DNA of 64,000 bases from Micavibrio aeruginosavorus ARL-13. GTDB lineage: Bacteria > Pseudomonadota > Alphaproteobacteria > Micavibrionales > Micavibrionaceae. A program made the translations under genes and the position numbers. The stretch lies in contig NC_016026.1 in the NCBI RefSeq assembly GCF_000226315.1, forward strand, positions 372,001 through 436,000, read 5' to 3'. This document shows, piece after piece, positions 27,153 through 39,192 of this stretch (within the stretch, counting starts at the first letter, position 1; every line of letters starts with the position of its first letter). Under the pieces are notes generated by a model. The model saw only the letters and a program-made list of their open reading frames with translations. It made no database searches and was not told where the DNA came from.

Positions 27153-28592
27153 ATGACGACTGAAGCCGGGGGAACTATGAAGAGCAATGAAGTCCTTTCT
27201 TTTAAGAATGATTCTTTCAAGCCAACACCTGAAATTCTTGATCTGTGGAACACGATCCACAACGCCCTGCGCGGTGAATTCGGCGAAGCCGTATTCCGCA
27301 GCTGGCTGAAGCCCCTGACACTGCAAGCCTATTACCACGGCACGCTGGAAGTATCGGTTCCCACCCGTTTCATGCGTGACTGGATTCAATCCCACTATTC
27401 CGCACGCATTCTGGAGATGTGCGCAGGTGTGAACGCCGACGTGCGCCGTCTGGAAATCGTTGTTGTTCAATCCGGTGCCCGTCCGGCCGAGGACGAGCAG
27501 GTTGCTGCCGCTCCGGCTCCGGTGGCCCCGGTCAAGTCCAACCAGAACGAAGAAGAAGATCCGTTTGGTCTGAGCGCGCCGTTCGACCCGCGTTTCACCT
27601 TCGACACGTTTGTTGTCGGCAAACCGAATGCGCTGGCTCATGCCGCCGCACGTCGTATTGTTGAAAGCCCGAACGTGCCGTTCAACCCGCTGTTCCTGTA
27701 TGGTGGCGTTGGCCTGGGGAAAACCCACCTGATGCACGCCATTGGTCAAGCCATGAAAGACAAATGGCCGAACCGTCGCGTTGTGTATCTGTCGGCTGAA
27801 AAATTCATGTATCAGTTCGTGCGGGCTTTGCGCGCGAAGGATACGATGGCGTTTAAAGAAGCCTTCCGTTCCGTTGACGTGCTGATGATTGACGACATTC
27901 AATTCATCAGCGGCAAAGAATCGACCCAGGAAGAATTTTTCCACACGTTCAACGCCCTGGTTGACCAGAACAAACAGATCGTGATCTCTGCCGACAAGGC
28001 GCCGAGCGATCTGACCGGTCTGGAAGAGCGTTTGCGTTCCCGTCTGGCCTGGGGTCTGGTGGCTGATATTCACCCGAGCACCTATGACCTGCGTCTGGGC
28101 ATTCTGCAGTCCAAGCGTGAACAGCTGGGGGCTGAGATTCCGGATGCCGTTCTGGAGTTTCTGGCGCTGAAAGTGACCTCGAACATTCGCGAGCTGGAAG
28201 GCGCGCTGAACCGCATTGTGGCCCATGCCGATGTAACGAAACAGCCGGTGACGTTGGAATCCACGCAGGATGTTCTTCAGGATCTGTTGCGTGCCCATGA
28301 CCGCCGCATCACGATTGATGAAATCCAGCGCAAAGTGGCGGAACACTACAATATCCGCCTTCCGGATATGCATTCTGCCCGCCGTGCCCGCAACGTGGCG
28401 CGCCCGCGTCAGGTGGCCATGTATCTGGCCAAGCAACTGACCTCGCGCTCCTTGCCGGAAATTGGCCGTAAATTCGGTGGCCGTGACCACACGACCGTGA
28501 TGCACGCCGTGCGCAAGATCGAAGAGCTGATGGTTGAGGACGCACAGATTGCCCAGGATGTAGACGTGATTCGTCGCTCGCTCACGGGCTGA
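27153..28592 (+). CDS. dnaA: Chromosomal replication initiator DnaA
   Basis: AAA+ protein that opens oriC. 479 residues: domain I with WNTIHNALRGEFGEAVFRSWLKP (split: WNTIHNALRG / EFGEAVFRSWLKP), a Pro/Ala linker, AAA+ core with Walker A GGVGLGKT (about 185) and Walker B VLMIDDIQF, and the C-terminal DNA-binding signature GRDHTTVMHAVRKI. Ribosome binding site GGGAGAAG 9 bases before ATG; a second ATG 8 codons later is possible. Divergent from nothing; followed by a terminator before dnaN. Confidence 0.98.
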   Translation: MTTEAGGTMKSNEVLSFKNDSFKPTPEILDLWNTIHNALRGEFGEAVFRSWLKPLTLQAYYHGTLEVSVPTRFMRDWIQSHYSARILEMCAGVNADVRRLEIVVVQSGARPAEDEQVAAAPAPVAPVKSNQNEEEDPFGLSAPFDPRFTFDTFVVGKPNALAHAAARRIVESPNVPFNPLFLYGGVGLGKTHLMHAIGQAMKDKWPNRRVVYLSAEKFMYQFVRALRAKDTMAFKEAFRSVDVLMIDDIQFISGKESTQEEFFHTFNALVDQNKQIVISADKAPSDLTGLEERLRSRLAWGLVADIHPSTYDLRLGILQSKREQLGAEIPDAVLEFLALKVTSNIRELEGALNRIVAHADVTKQPVTLESTQDVLQDLLRAHDRRITIDEIQRKVAEHYNIRLPDMHSARRARNVARPRQVAMYLAKQLTSRSLPEIGRKFGGRDHTTVMHAVRKIEELMVEDAQIAQDVDVIRRSLTG

Positions 28593-28661
28593 TTGGCGGG
28601 CTAAAATTTGCTGTTCTGGTTCACTGGTTCGCCCCCCGGCGGCCATTGGACCCGATCCTTG

Positions 28662-28693
28662 AACGGCCCCGCTCCGGTGGGGCCGTTTTTTTA
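28662..28693 (+). terminator. dnaA terminator
   Basis: AACGGCCCC (28662-28670), loop GCTCCGGT, GGGGCCGTT (28679-28687), then T-run. GC-rich and strong; implies dnaN has its own promoter. Confidence 0.9.
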
Positions 28694-28823
28694 TCCAGAA
28701 TCCCGTGAAAAGCGGTGGATTTCCGGGGGTTTTTGCCCTTTACCCCCCTTGGCGGGGCAGGGCCATCTGCTATAGTCCAAGCAATCTTTCAGGTTTTAAA
28801 ATTATTACGACGGATGGGTGACC

Positions 28824-29939
28824 ATGAAGCTGACGATTGATCGTGCCGCGCTGTTGCGTTCCTTGAGCCACGTGCAAAGCGCTGTAGAGCGCCGGAACAC
28901 TATTCCAATTCTGGCCAACGTTCTGCTGCGCGCGGAAGACGGGGCTCTGGCCATGACCACCACGGATATGGATCTGGAAATCAACGAATCGGTCGCCGCA
29001 ACGGTACAGGCCCCGGGCGCAACGACCGCTCCGGCCCACACGCTGCACGACATTATCCGCAAAATGCCCGATGGCTCCGCGATTGAACTGGCGGTTGATG
29101 GCTCTGGCAACACCATGACGGTGAAGGCGGGTCGTTCCACCTTCAAACTGTCCTGCCTGCCGGTTGGCGACTTCCCGGAACTGGGTGGCCACGATATGCC
29201 GGTGAATTTCGCGATGCCCGCGGCTGAATTGCGCGCCTTGATTGACCGCACCAAATTCGCGATGTCAACGGAAGAAACCCGTTATTACCTGAACGGTATT
29301 TATATCCATGCGGGCGCGAACGGAAACCTGAAGGTTCTGCGCGCTGTGGCGACCGACGGTCACCGTCTGGCCCGTTTTGAAATGCCGTTGCCGGATGGTG
29401 CGGATGCAATGCCGGGCGTGATTATTCCGCGTAAGGCCGTTGGCGAACTGCGCAAATTGCTGGACGAAGCGGCCGATACCATTGAAATCGGCCTGTCCCA
29501 AAGCAAGGTGCGTTTCGCGTTCGATCACATCGTGATGACCTCGAAGCTGGTTGATGGCACCTTCCCGAACTATGAACAGGTGATCCCGACCGGCAACACC
29601 AAAGTGGTCGAAGTGAACCCGAAACTGTTCTCTGGTGCGATTGACCGTGTATCGACCATTTCCGATGGTAAATCCCGTGCAGTGAAAATTGCACTGAACG
29701 GCAAAACCATGACCCTGTCCGCCAACTCTCCCGATTCGGGCAGCGCGACCGAGGATCTGGAAGTGAACGGCAACGACAACATGGAAATCGGCTTCAACGC
29801 CCGTTATCTGATGGACATTACAAGCCAGATTTCCGGCGATGGTTGCCGCATGATGCTGGCCGATGCCGCATCCCCGACGATCATTCAGGATACGAGCGAT
29901 CCGTCCGCCCTGTACGTTCTGATGCCGTTGCGTGTCTAA
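28824..29939 (+). CDS. dnaN: DNA polymerase III sliding clamp (beta subunit)
   Basis: Ring-shaped processivity clamp. 371 residues, usual length, starting MKLTIDRAALLRSLSHVQSA with the three-fold repeat layout and the C-terminal hydrophobic-cleft ending YVLMPLRV. The ATG at 28824 is preferred over an in-frame GTG two codons earlier. A strong terminator follows. Confidence 0.98.
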   Translation: MKLTIDRAALLRSLSHVQSAVERRNTIPILANVLLRAEDGALAMTTTDMDLEINESVAATVQAPGATTAPAHTLHDIIRKMPDGSAIELAVDGSGNTMTVKAGRSTFKLSCLPVGDFPELGGHDMPVNFAMPAAELRALIDRTKFAMSTEETRYYLNGIYIHAGANGNLKVLRAVATDGHRLARFEMPLPDGADAMPGVIIPRKAVGELRKLLDEAADTIEIGLSQSKVRFAFDHIVMTSKLVDGTFPNYEQVIPTGNTKVVEVNPKLFSGAIDRVSTISDGKSRAVKIALNGKTMTLSANSPDSGSATEDLEVNGNDNMEIGFNARYLMDITSQISGDGCRMMLADAASPTIIQDTSDPSALYVLMPLRV

Positions 29940-29959
29940 ACGCCAAATACACTGAATTT

Positions 29960-29996
29960 AAAAAAGGCACAGGGAACATTTTCCTGTGCCTTTTTT
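29960..29996 (+). terminator. dnaN terminator
   Basis: AAAAAAGGCACAGG (29960-29973) pairs with CCTGTGCCTTTTTT (29983-29996) around loop GAACATTTT. Perfect 14-base arms. Confidence 0.92.
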
Positions 29997-30043
29997 GTTC
30001 ACGGTGCGTGCGTGATCGCGGCGATATGGTCTATGGTAAGGCC

Positions 30044-31204
30044 ATGAGCTTTATCGAAACCCTGCATCTCAATCACTTCCGTTGTTACGATGACGGCGTG
30101 CTGGACGGATTGAAATCCGGGCCGGTGATTTTGTGCGGGCCGAATGGTGCGGGCAAAACCAATGTGTTGGAAGCGGTATCGTTTCTGGCCCCGGGGCGCG
30201 GATTGCGCACCGCCAAAATTGCCGAATTGCAGAAAAATGATTGCATCGAAAAACCATGGGCGATTTCCGCCCGGGTTGAAAGTGCCTATGGTCCGGTACG
30301 CATTGGCACGGGGCGTGATGGTGCGGATGATAAACGCATCGTGCGCATCAACGGTGAAAATGCCAAGGGTGGACAATCGGCATTGGCGGAATATCTGTCC
30401 ATTCTGTGGCTGACGCCGCAGATGGATCGGTTGTTTACTGATGCCGCATCGGGGCGTCGCAAGTTTCTGGATCGCATGGTCTTTGCCTTTGATCCCGGCC
30501 ATTCCGGGCGCATGACGCGGTATGAAAACGCCATGCGGCAACGCTCGAAACTGTTGCAGGACGGGGCTTTAGGCCGGACTCCGGATCCTGCCTGGCTCGA
30601 TGCATTGGAAATCACGATGGCTGAAACGGGCGTATCCATTGCCGCCGCGCGGCAGGATTTCGTCCAGCGCTTGCAACAGGCGATCAACCGCGTGCCCGCG
30701 GATTTGGCGACGTTGTTCCCGCGAGCGCAGCTCACGCTTTCCGGCACGATGGAGGAATTGGTTCGCCGCGTTCCCGCGTTGGAGGTTGAGGAAATGGCGC
30801 GATACCAATTGCGCCAAAGCCGCATGCGCGATGCGCAAACCGGCGGGGCGGCCACGGGCCCGCATAAATCGGATTTGAATGTGACCTATATCGCCAAGGC
30901 GATGCCGGCCGACCAATGTTCGACGGGCGAGCAAAAGGCCCTGTTGATCGGGATCGTTTTGGCCCATGCGCGCATGGTGGCCGCCGAACGTGGGGCGCCG
31001 CCGGTGTTGTTGATGGATGAAATCGCCGCCCATCTGGATGAAAACCGCCGCGCCGCCCTGTATCGTCAATTACTGGATTTGCGGGCGCAGGTCTGGATGA
31101 CGGGCACGGATCTGGCCCTGTTCGATTCGGTGGTCGATTCCGCAACCTTTATCGGCGTGGAAAACGGGCGTTTAAGCCCGGTTTTTACCCGCGCCGTGGC
31201 GTAA
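30044..31204 (+). CDS. recF: DNA recombination and repair protein RecF
   Basis: SMC-like ATPase that loads RecA at gaps together with RecO and RecR. 386 residues: N-terminal TLHLNHFRCY, Walker A GPNGAGKT, ABC signature STGEQKALLIG and Walker B VLLMDEIAAHLD. The ATG at 30044 with GGTAAGG just upstream is chosen; the frame is open far upstream through the dnaN tail. Directly follows dnaN and precedes gyrB. Confidence 0.96.
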   Translation: MSFIETLHLNHFRCYDDGVLDGLKSGPVILCGPNGAGKTNVLEAVSFLAPGRGLRTAKIAELQKNDCIEKPWAISARVESAYGPVRIGTGRDGADDKRIVRINGENAKGGQSALAEYLSILWLTPQMDRLFTDAASGRRKFLDRMVFAFDPGHSGRMTRYENAMRQRSKLLQDGALGRTPDPAWLDALEITMAETGVSIAAARQDFVQRLQQAINRVPADLATLFPRAQLTLSGTMEELVRRVPALEVEEMARYQLRQSRMRDAQTGGAATGPHKSDLNVTYIAKAMPADQCSTGEQKALLIGIVLAHARMVAAERGAPPVLLMDEIAAHLDENRRAALYRQLLDLRAQVWMTGTDLALFDSVVDSATFIGVENGRLSPVFTRAVA

Positions 31205-31440
31205 GCACGCCTGACCTTTTGCAGGGTTGTTTTTAGTGCCGCCAAAACCATCTTAATTTACTGAAATTAAATGAAAAAATTCATCCCGAGAAACCCCCGG
31301 AAAAGGGGTGAAACTCTGTTGATTCCGGGTGTATTTGGGGATGGCTTATGCTATAACCAGACCACGTCAAAAACCCCGAATTTCTGCGCTTTTTCAGGTG
31401 CTTGCAGGGGAGAAAAAGACGATATTGTCATAACCTTTAA

Positions 31441-33927
<2,487 letters not shown>

Positions 33928-33933
33928 AACAAA

Positions 33934-34002
33934 AACCACGAATGAACACGAATTGACACGAATGGTTGTCGTATTTGTGTTCATTCGTGTTTATTCGTGG
34001 TT
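33934..34002. repeat. 10-base-phased inverted repeat between gyrB and argS
   Basis: Left arm 33934-33963 (units ACCACGAATG, AACACGAATT, GACACGAATG) and right arm 33973-34002 are complementary at 26 of 30 positions, around a 9-base loop. Each arm is itself three 10-base units sharing CACGAAT. No T-run follows, so it is not a normal terminator. Similar ACGAAT-type palindromes are dispersed in various bacterial genomes. Confidence 0.9.
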
Positions 34003-34008
34003 AAAATC

Positions 34009-35775
34009 ATGACTTCTCTTATTCAAACACTCTCTCAAATCGTTGGTGATGCATTCGTGGCTGAGGGGCTGGATGCGGCCATGGGCGCGGTGCGTGTATC
34101 CGACCGCCCCGATTTGGCGCAATTCCAGTGCAACGGCGCGATGATGGCGGCCAAGGCGGCGAAGAAAAACCCGCGCGCTGTGGCTGATGCGATTTCCGCG
34201 CGCCTGTCCGCCAATCCGATTTTTGCGAAAATTGAAATTGCCGGGCCGGGGTTTATCAATCTGGTTTTGACGGACGCCTATCTGTCCGGCTTTGCCGAGG
34301 GCTTGAAGGGCGATGATCGTTTCGGTGCGGTGCCGTATGCCACTGGAAAAACCATGGTGCTGGATTATGGTGGACCGAACGTGGCCAAGGCCATGCATAT
34401 CGGCCATTTGCGCCCCTGCATTATTGGTGATTGCCTGCGCCGCATGGCGATTTTCGCCGGGTACAAGGCGATTGGCGACGTTCATTTGGGCGATTGGGGC
34501 ACCCCGATGGGGATGATCCTGTCCGAACTGGAAATCAATCATCCGGAATGGCCATATTTCGATGCGAATTTCACCGGGCCGTATCCGGCGGAACCGCCGG
34601 TCACCATGGCCGATCTGGAGGTGATTTATCCGCGTGCGGCCAATGCGTGCAAAGATGATCCGGCCCGTATGGATGCCGCACGTCAGGCCACCGTGGAATT
34701 ACAGGATGGCCGCCCGGGTTACCGTGCCCTGTGGAAACATTTCGTCGATGTGTCGATTGCGGGCGTGAAGCGCAATTATGATTTGCTCGGCGTGCATTTT
34801 GATTTGTGGAAGGGCGAGGCCGATTCACACCCCTATATCGCGCCCATGGTTGATGATCTGCGCAAACGCGGCATTGCGATCGAAGATAACGGCGCTGTCA
34901 TCGTTCCGGTGAAGACCGATGATGACCAGAAGGAAATTCCGCCGCTGATCCTGTATAAACGGGACGGGGCGGTGATGTATGGCACCACCGACCTGGCCAC
35001 GATTGTGGAGCGAGTGAAGGATTTTAACCCCGATAAAATTGTCTATGTCGTCGATCAACGCCAATCCCTGCATTTTGAACAGGTGTTCCGGGCCGCGCGT
35101 ATTGGTGCAATCGTGCGCGATGATGTCGAATTGACCCATGCCGGATTCGGGACGATGAACGGGGCCGATGGCAAGCCATTCAAAACCCGCGCCGGTGGCG
35201 TGATGCGGTTGGAAGATATGATCGGCATGGCGCGGGACGCCGTGGTCGAACAAATGAAATCCGCCAATGTCGCGCAGGATATGGATGACGCGGCCAAGGA
35301 CAAGGTGGCGTTGCAGGTGGCCGTGGCCGCGATTAAATTCGCCGATCTGCAAAACCAGCGGCAATCGGATTATATTTTTGACCTGAACCGTTTCACCAGT
35401 TTCGAAGGTAAAACCGGGCCGTATCTGCAATACCAGGCGGTGCGGATTAAATCCCTGCTGAAAAAAGCGGCGGACCAAGGGTTTGAACCGGCGGATACCA
35501 TCACGGTGAATGATGAAGGGCGCGCCTTGATCCTGTTGATGGCGGAATGGCCGGAAACGGTGGAGATGGCCCTGCGCAATTATACGCCGCATGTTCTGTG
35601 CGATTTCGTTTATCGCATGGCCAATGCGTATTCCAGTTTCTACGGCAATTACCACATTTTGTCGGAAAGCGATGCGGGCTTGCGCTCCAGCCGTCTGGCT
35701 CTCAGCGCGCTGACGTTCAAGCATATTGAGCTGGCGCTGAATATGCTGGGCATTGATGTTCCGGAACGGATGTAG
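34009..35775 (+). CDS. argS: Arginyl-tRNA synthetase
   Basis: Class I synthetase charging tRNA-Arg. 588 residues: N-terminal Add1 domain, HIGH signature in VAKAMHIGHLR, and the ArgRS-type replacement of KMSKS in GKPFKTRAGG, and the C-terminal DALR anticodon domain (LQYQAVRIKSLLKKA). The ATG at 34009 begins 6 bases after the palindrome, and there is no good ribosome binding site because the palindrome occupies that place; GTG 33997 is the alternative. The hairpin could hinder or help ribosome loading. Confidence 0.96.
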   Translation: MTSLIQTLSQIVGDAFVAEGLDAAMGAVRVSDRPDLAQFQCNGAMMAAKAAKKNPRAVADAISARLSANPIFAKIEIAGPGFINLVLTDAYLSGFAEGLKGDDRFGAVPYATGKTMVLDYGGPNVAKAMHIGHLRPCIIGDCLRRMAIFAGYKAIGDVHLGDWGTPMGMILSELEINHPEWPYFDANFTGPYPAEPPVTMADLEVIYPRAANACKDDPARMDAARQATVELQDGRPGYRALWKHFVDVSIAGVKRNYDLLGVHFDLWKGEADSHPYIAPMVDDLRKRGIAIEDNGAVIVPVKTDDDQKEIPPLILYKRDGAVMYGTTDLATIVERVKDFNPDKIVYVVDQRQSLHFEQVFRAARIGAIVRDDVELTHAGFGTMNGADGKPFKTRAGGVMRLEDMIGMARDAVVEQMKSANVAQDMDDAAKDKVALQVAVAAIKFADLQNQRQSDYIFDLNRFTSFEGKTGPYLQYQAVRIKSLLKKAADQGFEPADTITVNDEGRALILLMAEWPETVEMALRNYTPHVLCDFVYRMANAYSSFYGNYHILSESDAGLRSSRLALSALTFKHIELALNMLGIDVPERM

Positions 35776-35778
35776 ATC

Positions 35779-36549
35779 CTAACGCGCAATCAGTACGTGA
35801 TAAAAATGGTACGATCCGGCGATGGACTGGCTCGCCGACGGTGCGTTGGCTGTGTCGGTGAAGGCGTTGTCGCTGTTCGTTTCCCGGGCGCATGCGGCCT
35901 TTAATCCGGGCTCGCTCAGTTCCGCTTGCCACGTATCATTAAATGACCCGGTGTAATACAGCCCGGCATAAGGGCCATCGACGAAGGTCGGCATCGGGTC
36001 GACCCCCAATTTTTTGTTGATGGCGGTGCAGACATCGGCACTGACGAAGCCGATCCACAAAATCAAATCCTGATCCGTGGCATCGTTTCCACCAATATCC
36101 AGCATGCGGGCGTCGCTGCCGAAGATGGGCAGGCCGTACCCGTCTTTATCATCATGTTCGTCATCCAACCATTGCGGCGGGATGGGGGTGAAAGACACAC
36201 CACCGCCATTGGGGGCGAAAACATCGCAACGCCCATCGGCGGGTGCGGCGGCGTTATCGGAATTGGTAATGGTTGAATTTTCGAAATTCAAATCGCTTTC
36301 CGAACAATTGCGCGACAGCAGGCGATTAACCGCGCGGTCATATTTGGCGGCATAATCCAGAATTTCCGTCGCCGATAAATCGGCACGGCGGTTGGCGATG
36401 TTCCCGCCCCCTTGCTGCGCACCACGGCTGAACGTGAACATCAATGCGGTGAACAGGACGACCCCAATCAGGACAATAAAAAACGCATTCCCCGCCTCGG
36501 TTGAGCGGGGGCGTGTGGAGCGGCGTGTGTTATTCAGCCGCTTCACCAT
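35779..36549 (-). CDS. Single-TM pilin-like protein of the dot operon, 256 aa
   Basis: Short basic N-terminus, then a hydrophobic segment (GNAFFIVLIGVVLFTALMF, about residues 20-38) like the N-terminal helix of pseudopilins, followed by a soluble Cys-containing part (four Cys) with no domain I recognise. A prepilin-type Gly-x4-Glu site is not evident. Small GNA-type single-helix proteins of this kind occur near type IV secretion genes in alphaproteobacteria. Its start overlaps the 3' end of dotL by 20 bases, so it is translationally coupled. Convergent with argS, 3 bases apart. Confidence 0.75.
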   Translation of the reverse strand: MVKRLNNTRRSTRPRSTEAGNAFFIVLIGVVLFTALMFTFSRGAQQGGGNIANRRADLSATEILDYAAKYDRAVNRLLSRNCSESDLNFENSTITNSDNAAAPADGRCDVFAPNGGGVSFTPIPPQWLDDEHDDKDGYGLPIFGSDARMLDIGGNDATDQDLILWIGFVSADVCTAINKKLGVDPMPTFVDGPYAGLYYTGSFNDTWQAELSEPGLKAACARETNSDNAFTDTANAPSASQSIAGSYHFYHVLIAR

Positions 36550-39112
36550 CGTCCTTGCCTTTAATCAGGTTTTTGCGTGCGGCTTCGCCTGCTTTTTTCA
36601 GGATGTCCTGCGTTTCCGCATCCAGCGCGCTTTGATTTTGTGCGGCCTGTTGCGGATTTTGCGCGCCGGGAAGGGCGGAGCCATCGCCGGCGGCGTCGAC
36701 CAATTCGTCCCAGCTGAGCGGGCGCTCGACAGCGCTTTGGGTTTGCTGTGCGGGAGCTGCCGGGGCTTGCGGCGCGACTTGCTCGGTTGCCGGGGTGCTG
36801 CCCGGTGCTTTGGCAAAGAATCCCATCGGGCTGCCACCGGCTTGGGCAGCGGGTTGTTCCGGGGTGATCGGCGTGGCCTGACTTGCCGGTGCTGTAACAG
36901 GAGCGGCAACAGGAGTCTCGGCGGGGGCGGCCATGGGGGCCGGGTTTTCATCACCCTTCGATTTTTTCAAAATCTGCTGCATCGGGTTAAAGCCCGGCTG
37001 TTGTGCGACGGGATCCGCCGGTCGTGTCGCGGTCAGTGGCGGCATGGTCGCGGCGGGTTGGTTGGTGATCTGGGCGGTGGCTTCGGCCTGAATGCGCTCC
37101 GCCGGGCCGGCGCTGGCCGATCCGCTGACGCTGGCGTCACCATTCATCACGGCGATTGAGGCTACGGCCGCCATGCCCGCCGTAACGCCCGCGCCCAGTA
37201 CGGGCAGGGCGGCTTCGTATGTTGTGTTCATCGCCGTGATTTCCTTCGGCGTTTTTGTCTGCACGTCGGCTTTCAAGGCGGTCCAGGTTTTATGAACCAT
37301 CAAATCGCGCAATTTGGTGATGGATGGCGCGTTGGTCAGCAATGTTTCATCCGTTGGCGGCAGCGCCATGAAACGTGTGACGCGCATCGCCTTGGCGTGG
37401 CCGGGGTTGGAATAGAAAATCGCCGTATCAATAACGCCCGTACCAAACGAAATAACCGCCTGGCCTTCTTTAAATGCTTTCAAGCCGTCATAGCTGGCTT
37501 TGGAACGGATCTGCAGGCCCGCTTGTTTGTTGTCGTAGTATGAGCCGACACTGCGGTCACCGGACAGCTGGAAACCGGAGGCTTCCATGACCAGTTCCGA
37601 GCCCACGGTTTTTTCAAAGAATTCTTTCGTCTGGGTCGGGTCTTCCAGCTTGCCGAAGATTTTAATGTTACAGTTCGCGGTGATAGAACGCGCTTCTTCC
37701 TTCACGCGTTTTTCCAGCGCGGGCAAATCCTGTGCCGAATAAATCAGGCAGAAGCCGAGCGAACGAGCCTGCGCCGCCATAACGGCCATACCTTGCGCGG
37801 TGTAGTAACCCACCTCGTCAAACACCACCATGAACGGGGTTGATGAGTGCGTGGGTTTGTTTTCAATGACGGTGGCGGATTCACCTTCAACGGTGGAGCC
37901 CAGCGTCGAGCCCATCATGCCCTTCAATGTTGCGGCAACGATTTTACCGAGGTTGGCGGTTTCGTCCGATGATTTTTCCAACGCCGGAATCAGAACGACC
38001 AGAATACGACGGTTCAAAACCACGTCGACCATTTCAACGTCGGCGGCTTGCGAGTCGAAGATGTACCCGTAATCATCGCCCAGCGATTGCAGCGAACGCG
38101 TAAACTGCATCGCCAGATAGCCGTGCTGCTGGCGTGCGGTTGTTGTGTCGATCATCGGCTGATCCGGGCCCGCCGGTTTTTCGCGGCCCGTATCATCAAA
38201 CGCGGCATCCACATAACCCGGCAACGTGTCCAGATAACCGCGAATGGAGGAGCGCAATTTGTCCGGCAAAGCCTGATCGCGAGACAAACGGATAACGTTG
38301 TTCAGGTTCAGATATTCACGAATGGTGCTGACCGACAGCGGCATTTCCTGGTGCGCGCGTTTCCATGTCAGTGCCGGCATGAGTGAGCCGACCAACGAAA
38401 CCGCCCGTTCTTTCCACATGGCGTTGTCGCCTTCGGCTTCCGGCATCAGGCTGACCAGCATGTTGGTCAGGTACGATGCGGAACCGGAGCTGAACGGGTT
38501 CATGGTGTTGGACGGCGCACGGCTGTCCGAGTTACCGGTCATGTAGTTCAGAACCAGCAAATCGTCATCACGGCCAAAACGGCGCACAAGCGAAGAGAGG
38601 GACGACCATAAATCCGTATCGGCCTTACCGTCGACGTAAACGAAACCCGATCCCCATGACAACGCGTTCGTCACCATGGATTTCAGGCCTTCGGTTTTAC
38701 CGGAACCGGTGGTGCCCAGATACAGGATGTGCGTGCGGGCGTCGCTGTTGGTAAACCATACTTCTTCGTTGGTTTTTTCCATGTTGCCCAGATACAGAAT
38801 GCCTTCGCCCTTGCCGCTGCGGCCCGGGCCTTTGTTATTTGCATCCGGATATTTTGAACCCATCGGCAATTTGAACGCGATGGCGCGGTCCGATTTTTTC
38901 AGCCACCAGAAATACAACAGCGCCATAATCATGACGAGGTCGCCCGCTGCCGCGAAGCCCGGTGAGAAATAAATACCACCCGCGGCCATGGTGAAAATGG
39001 CGGTCGAGTTGGATGGCTTGCGCATCCATTCCGCAACGCGCACCAGCCAAGGGCGGGTGTCGCGCAGGAGGTCGGTATGTTTCTTGCCGTACTTTCGTGT
39101 GTCGAGGGCCAT
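36530..39112 (-). CDS. dotL: Type IV secretion coupling ATPase, DotL/IcmO (TrbC) family
   Basis: Hexameric inner-membrane ATPase that recruits substrates to a type IVB (Dot/Icm, IncI-type) secretion system. 860 residues: two TM segments (about 36-52 and 57-72), the DotL-type linker, Walker A GTTGSGKT (133-140) within ILYLGTTGSGKTEGLKS, and Walker B FMVVFDEVGYY (about 430) followed by the AQARSLGF sensor region. The last 250 residues are Ala/Pro/Gln-rich and probably disordered; in Legionella this tail binds the adaptors IcmS-IcmW-LvgA. Order dotM - small gene - dotL matches the coupling module. Partners of the core complex are not in this window. Confidence 0.9.
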   Translation of the reverse strand: MALDTRKYGKKHTDLLRDTRPWLVRVAEWMRKPSNSTAIFTMAAGGIYFSPGFAAAGDLVMIMALLYFWWLKKSDRAIAFKLPMGSKYPDANNKGPGRSGKGEGILYLGNMEKTNEEVWFTNSDARTHILYLGTTGSGKTEGLKSMVTNALSWGSGFVYVDGKADTDLWSSLSSLVRRFGRDDDLLVLNYMTGNSDSRAPSNTMNPFSSGSASYLTNMLVSLMPEAEGDNAMWKERAVSLVGSLMPALTWKRAHQEMPLSVSTIREYLNLNNVIRLSRDQALPDKLRSSIRGYLDTLPGYVDAAFDDTGREKPAGPDQPMIDTTTARQQHGYLAMQFTRSLQSLGDDYGYIFDSQAADVEMVDVVLNRRILVVLIPALEKSSDETANLGKIVAATLKGMMGSTLGSTVEGESATVIENKPTHSSTPFMVVFDEVGYYTAQGMAVMAAQARSLGFCLIYSAQDLPALEKRVKEEARSITANCNIKIFGKLEDPTQTKEFFEKTVGSELVMEASGFQLSGDRSVGSYYDNKQAGLQIRSKASYDGLKAFKEGQAVISFGTGVIDTAIFYSNPGHAKAMRVTRFMALPPTDETLLTNAPSITKLRDLMVHKTWTALKADVQTKTPKEITAMNTTYEAALPVLGAGVTAGMAAVASIAVMNGDASVSGSASAGPAERIQAEATAQITNQPAATMPPLTATRPADPVAQQPGFNPMQQILKKSKGDENPAPMAAPAETPVAAPVTAPASQATPITPEQPAAQAGGSPMGFFAKAPGSTPATEQVAPQAPAAPAQQTQSAVERPLSWDELVDAAGDGSALPGAQNPQQAAQNQSALDAETQDILKKAGEAARKNLIKGKDDGEAAE

Positions 39113-39192
39113 TTTCGGTCCGGGCTTTCTTCAGTGTGGCGCGCAATGCGCCGTTACTTTTTCAGTGTTGTCGTTTACGCGTGTTCTAAATT

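Noticed and set aside
33934-34002. Palindrome before argS considered as a gyrB terminator
   Set aside because: No T-run follows the stem and it ends at the argS start; a dispersed palindrome fits better.
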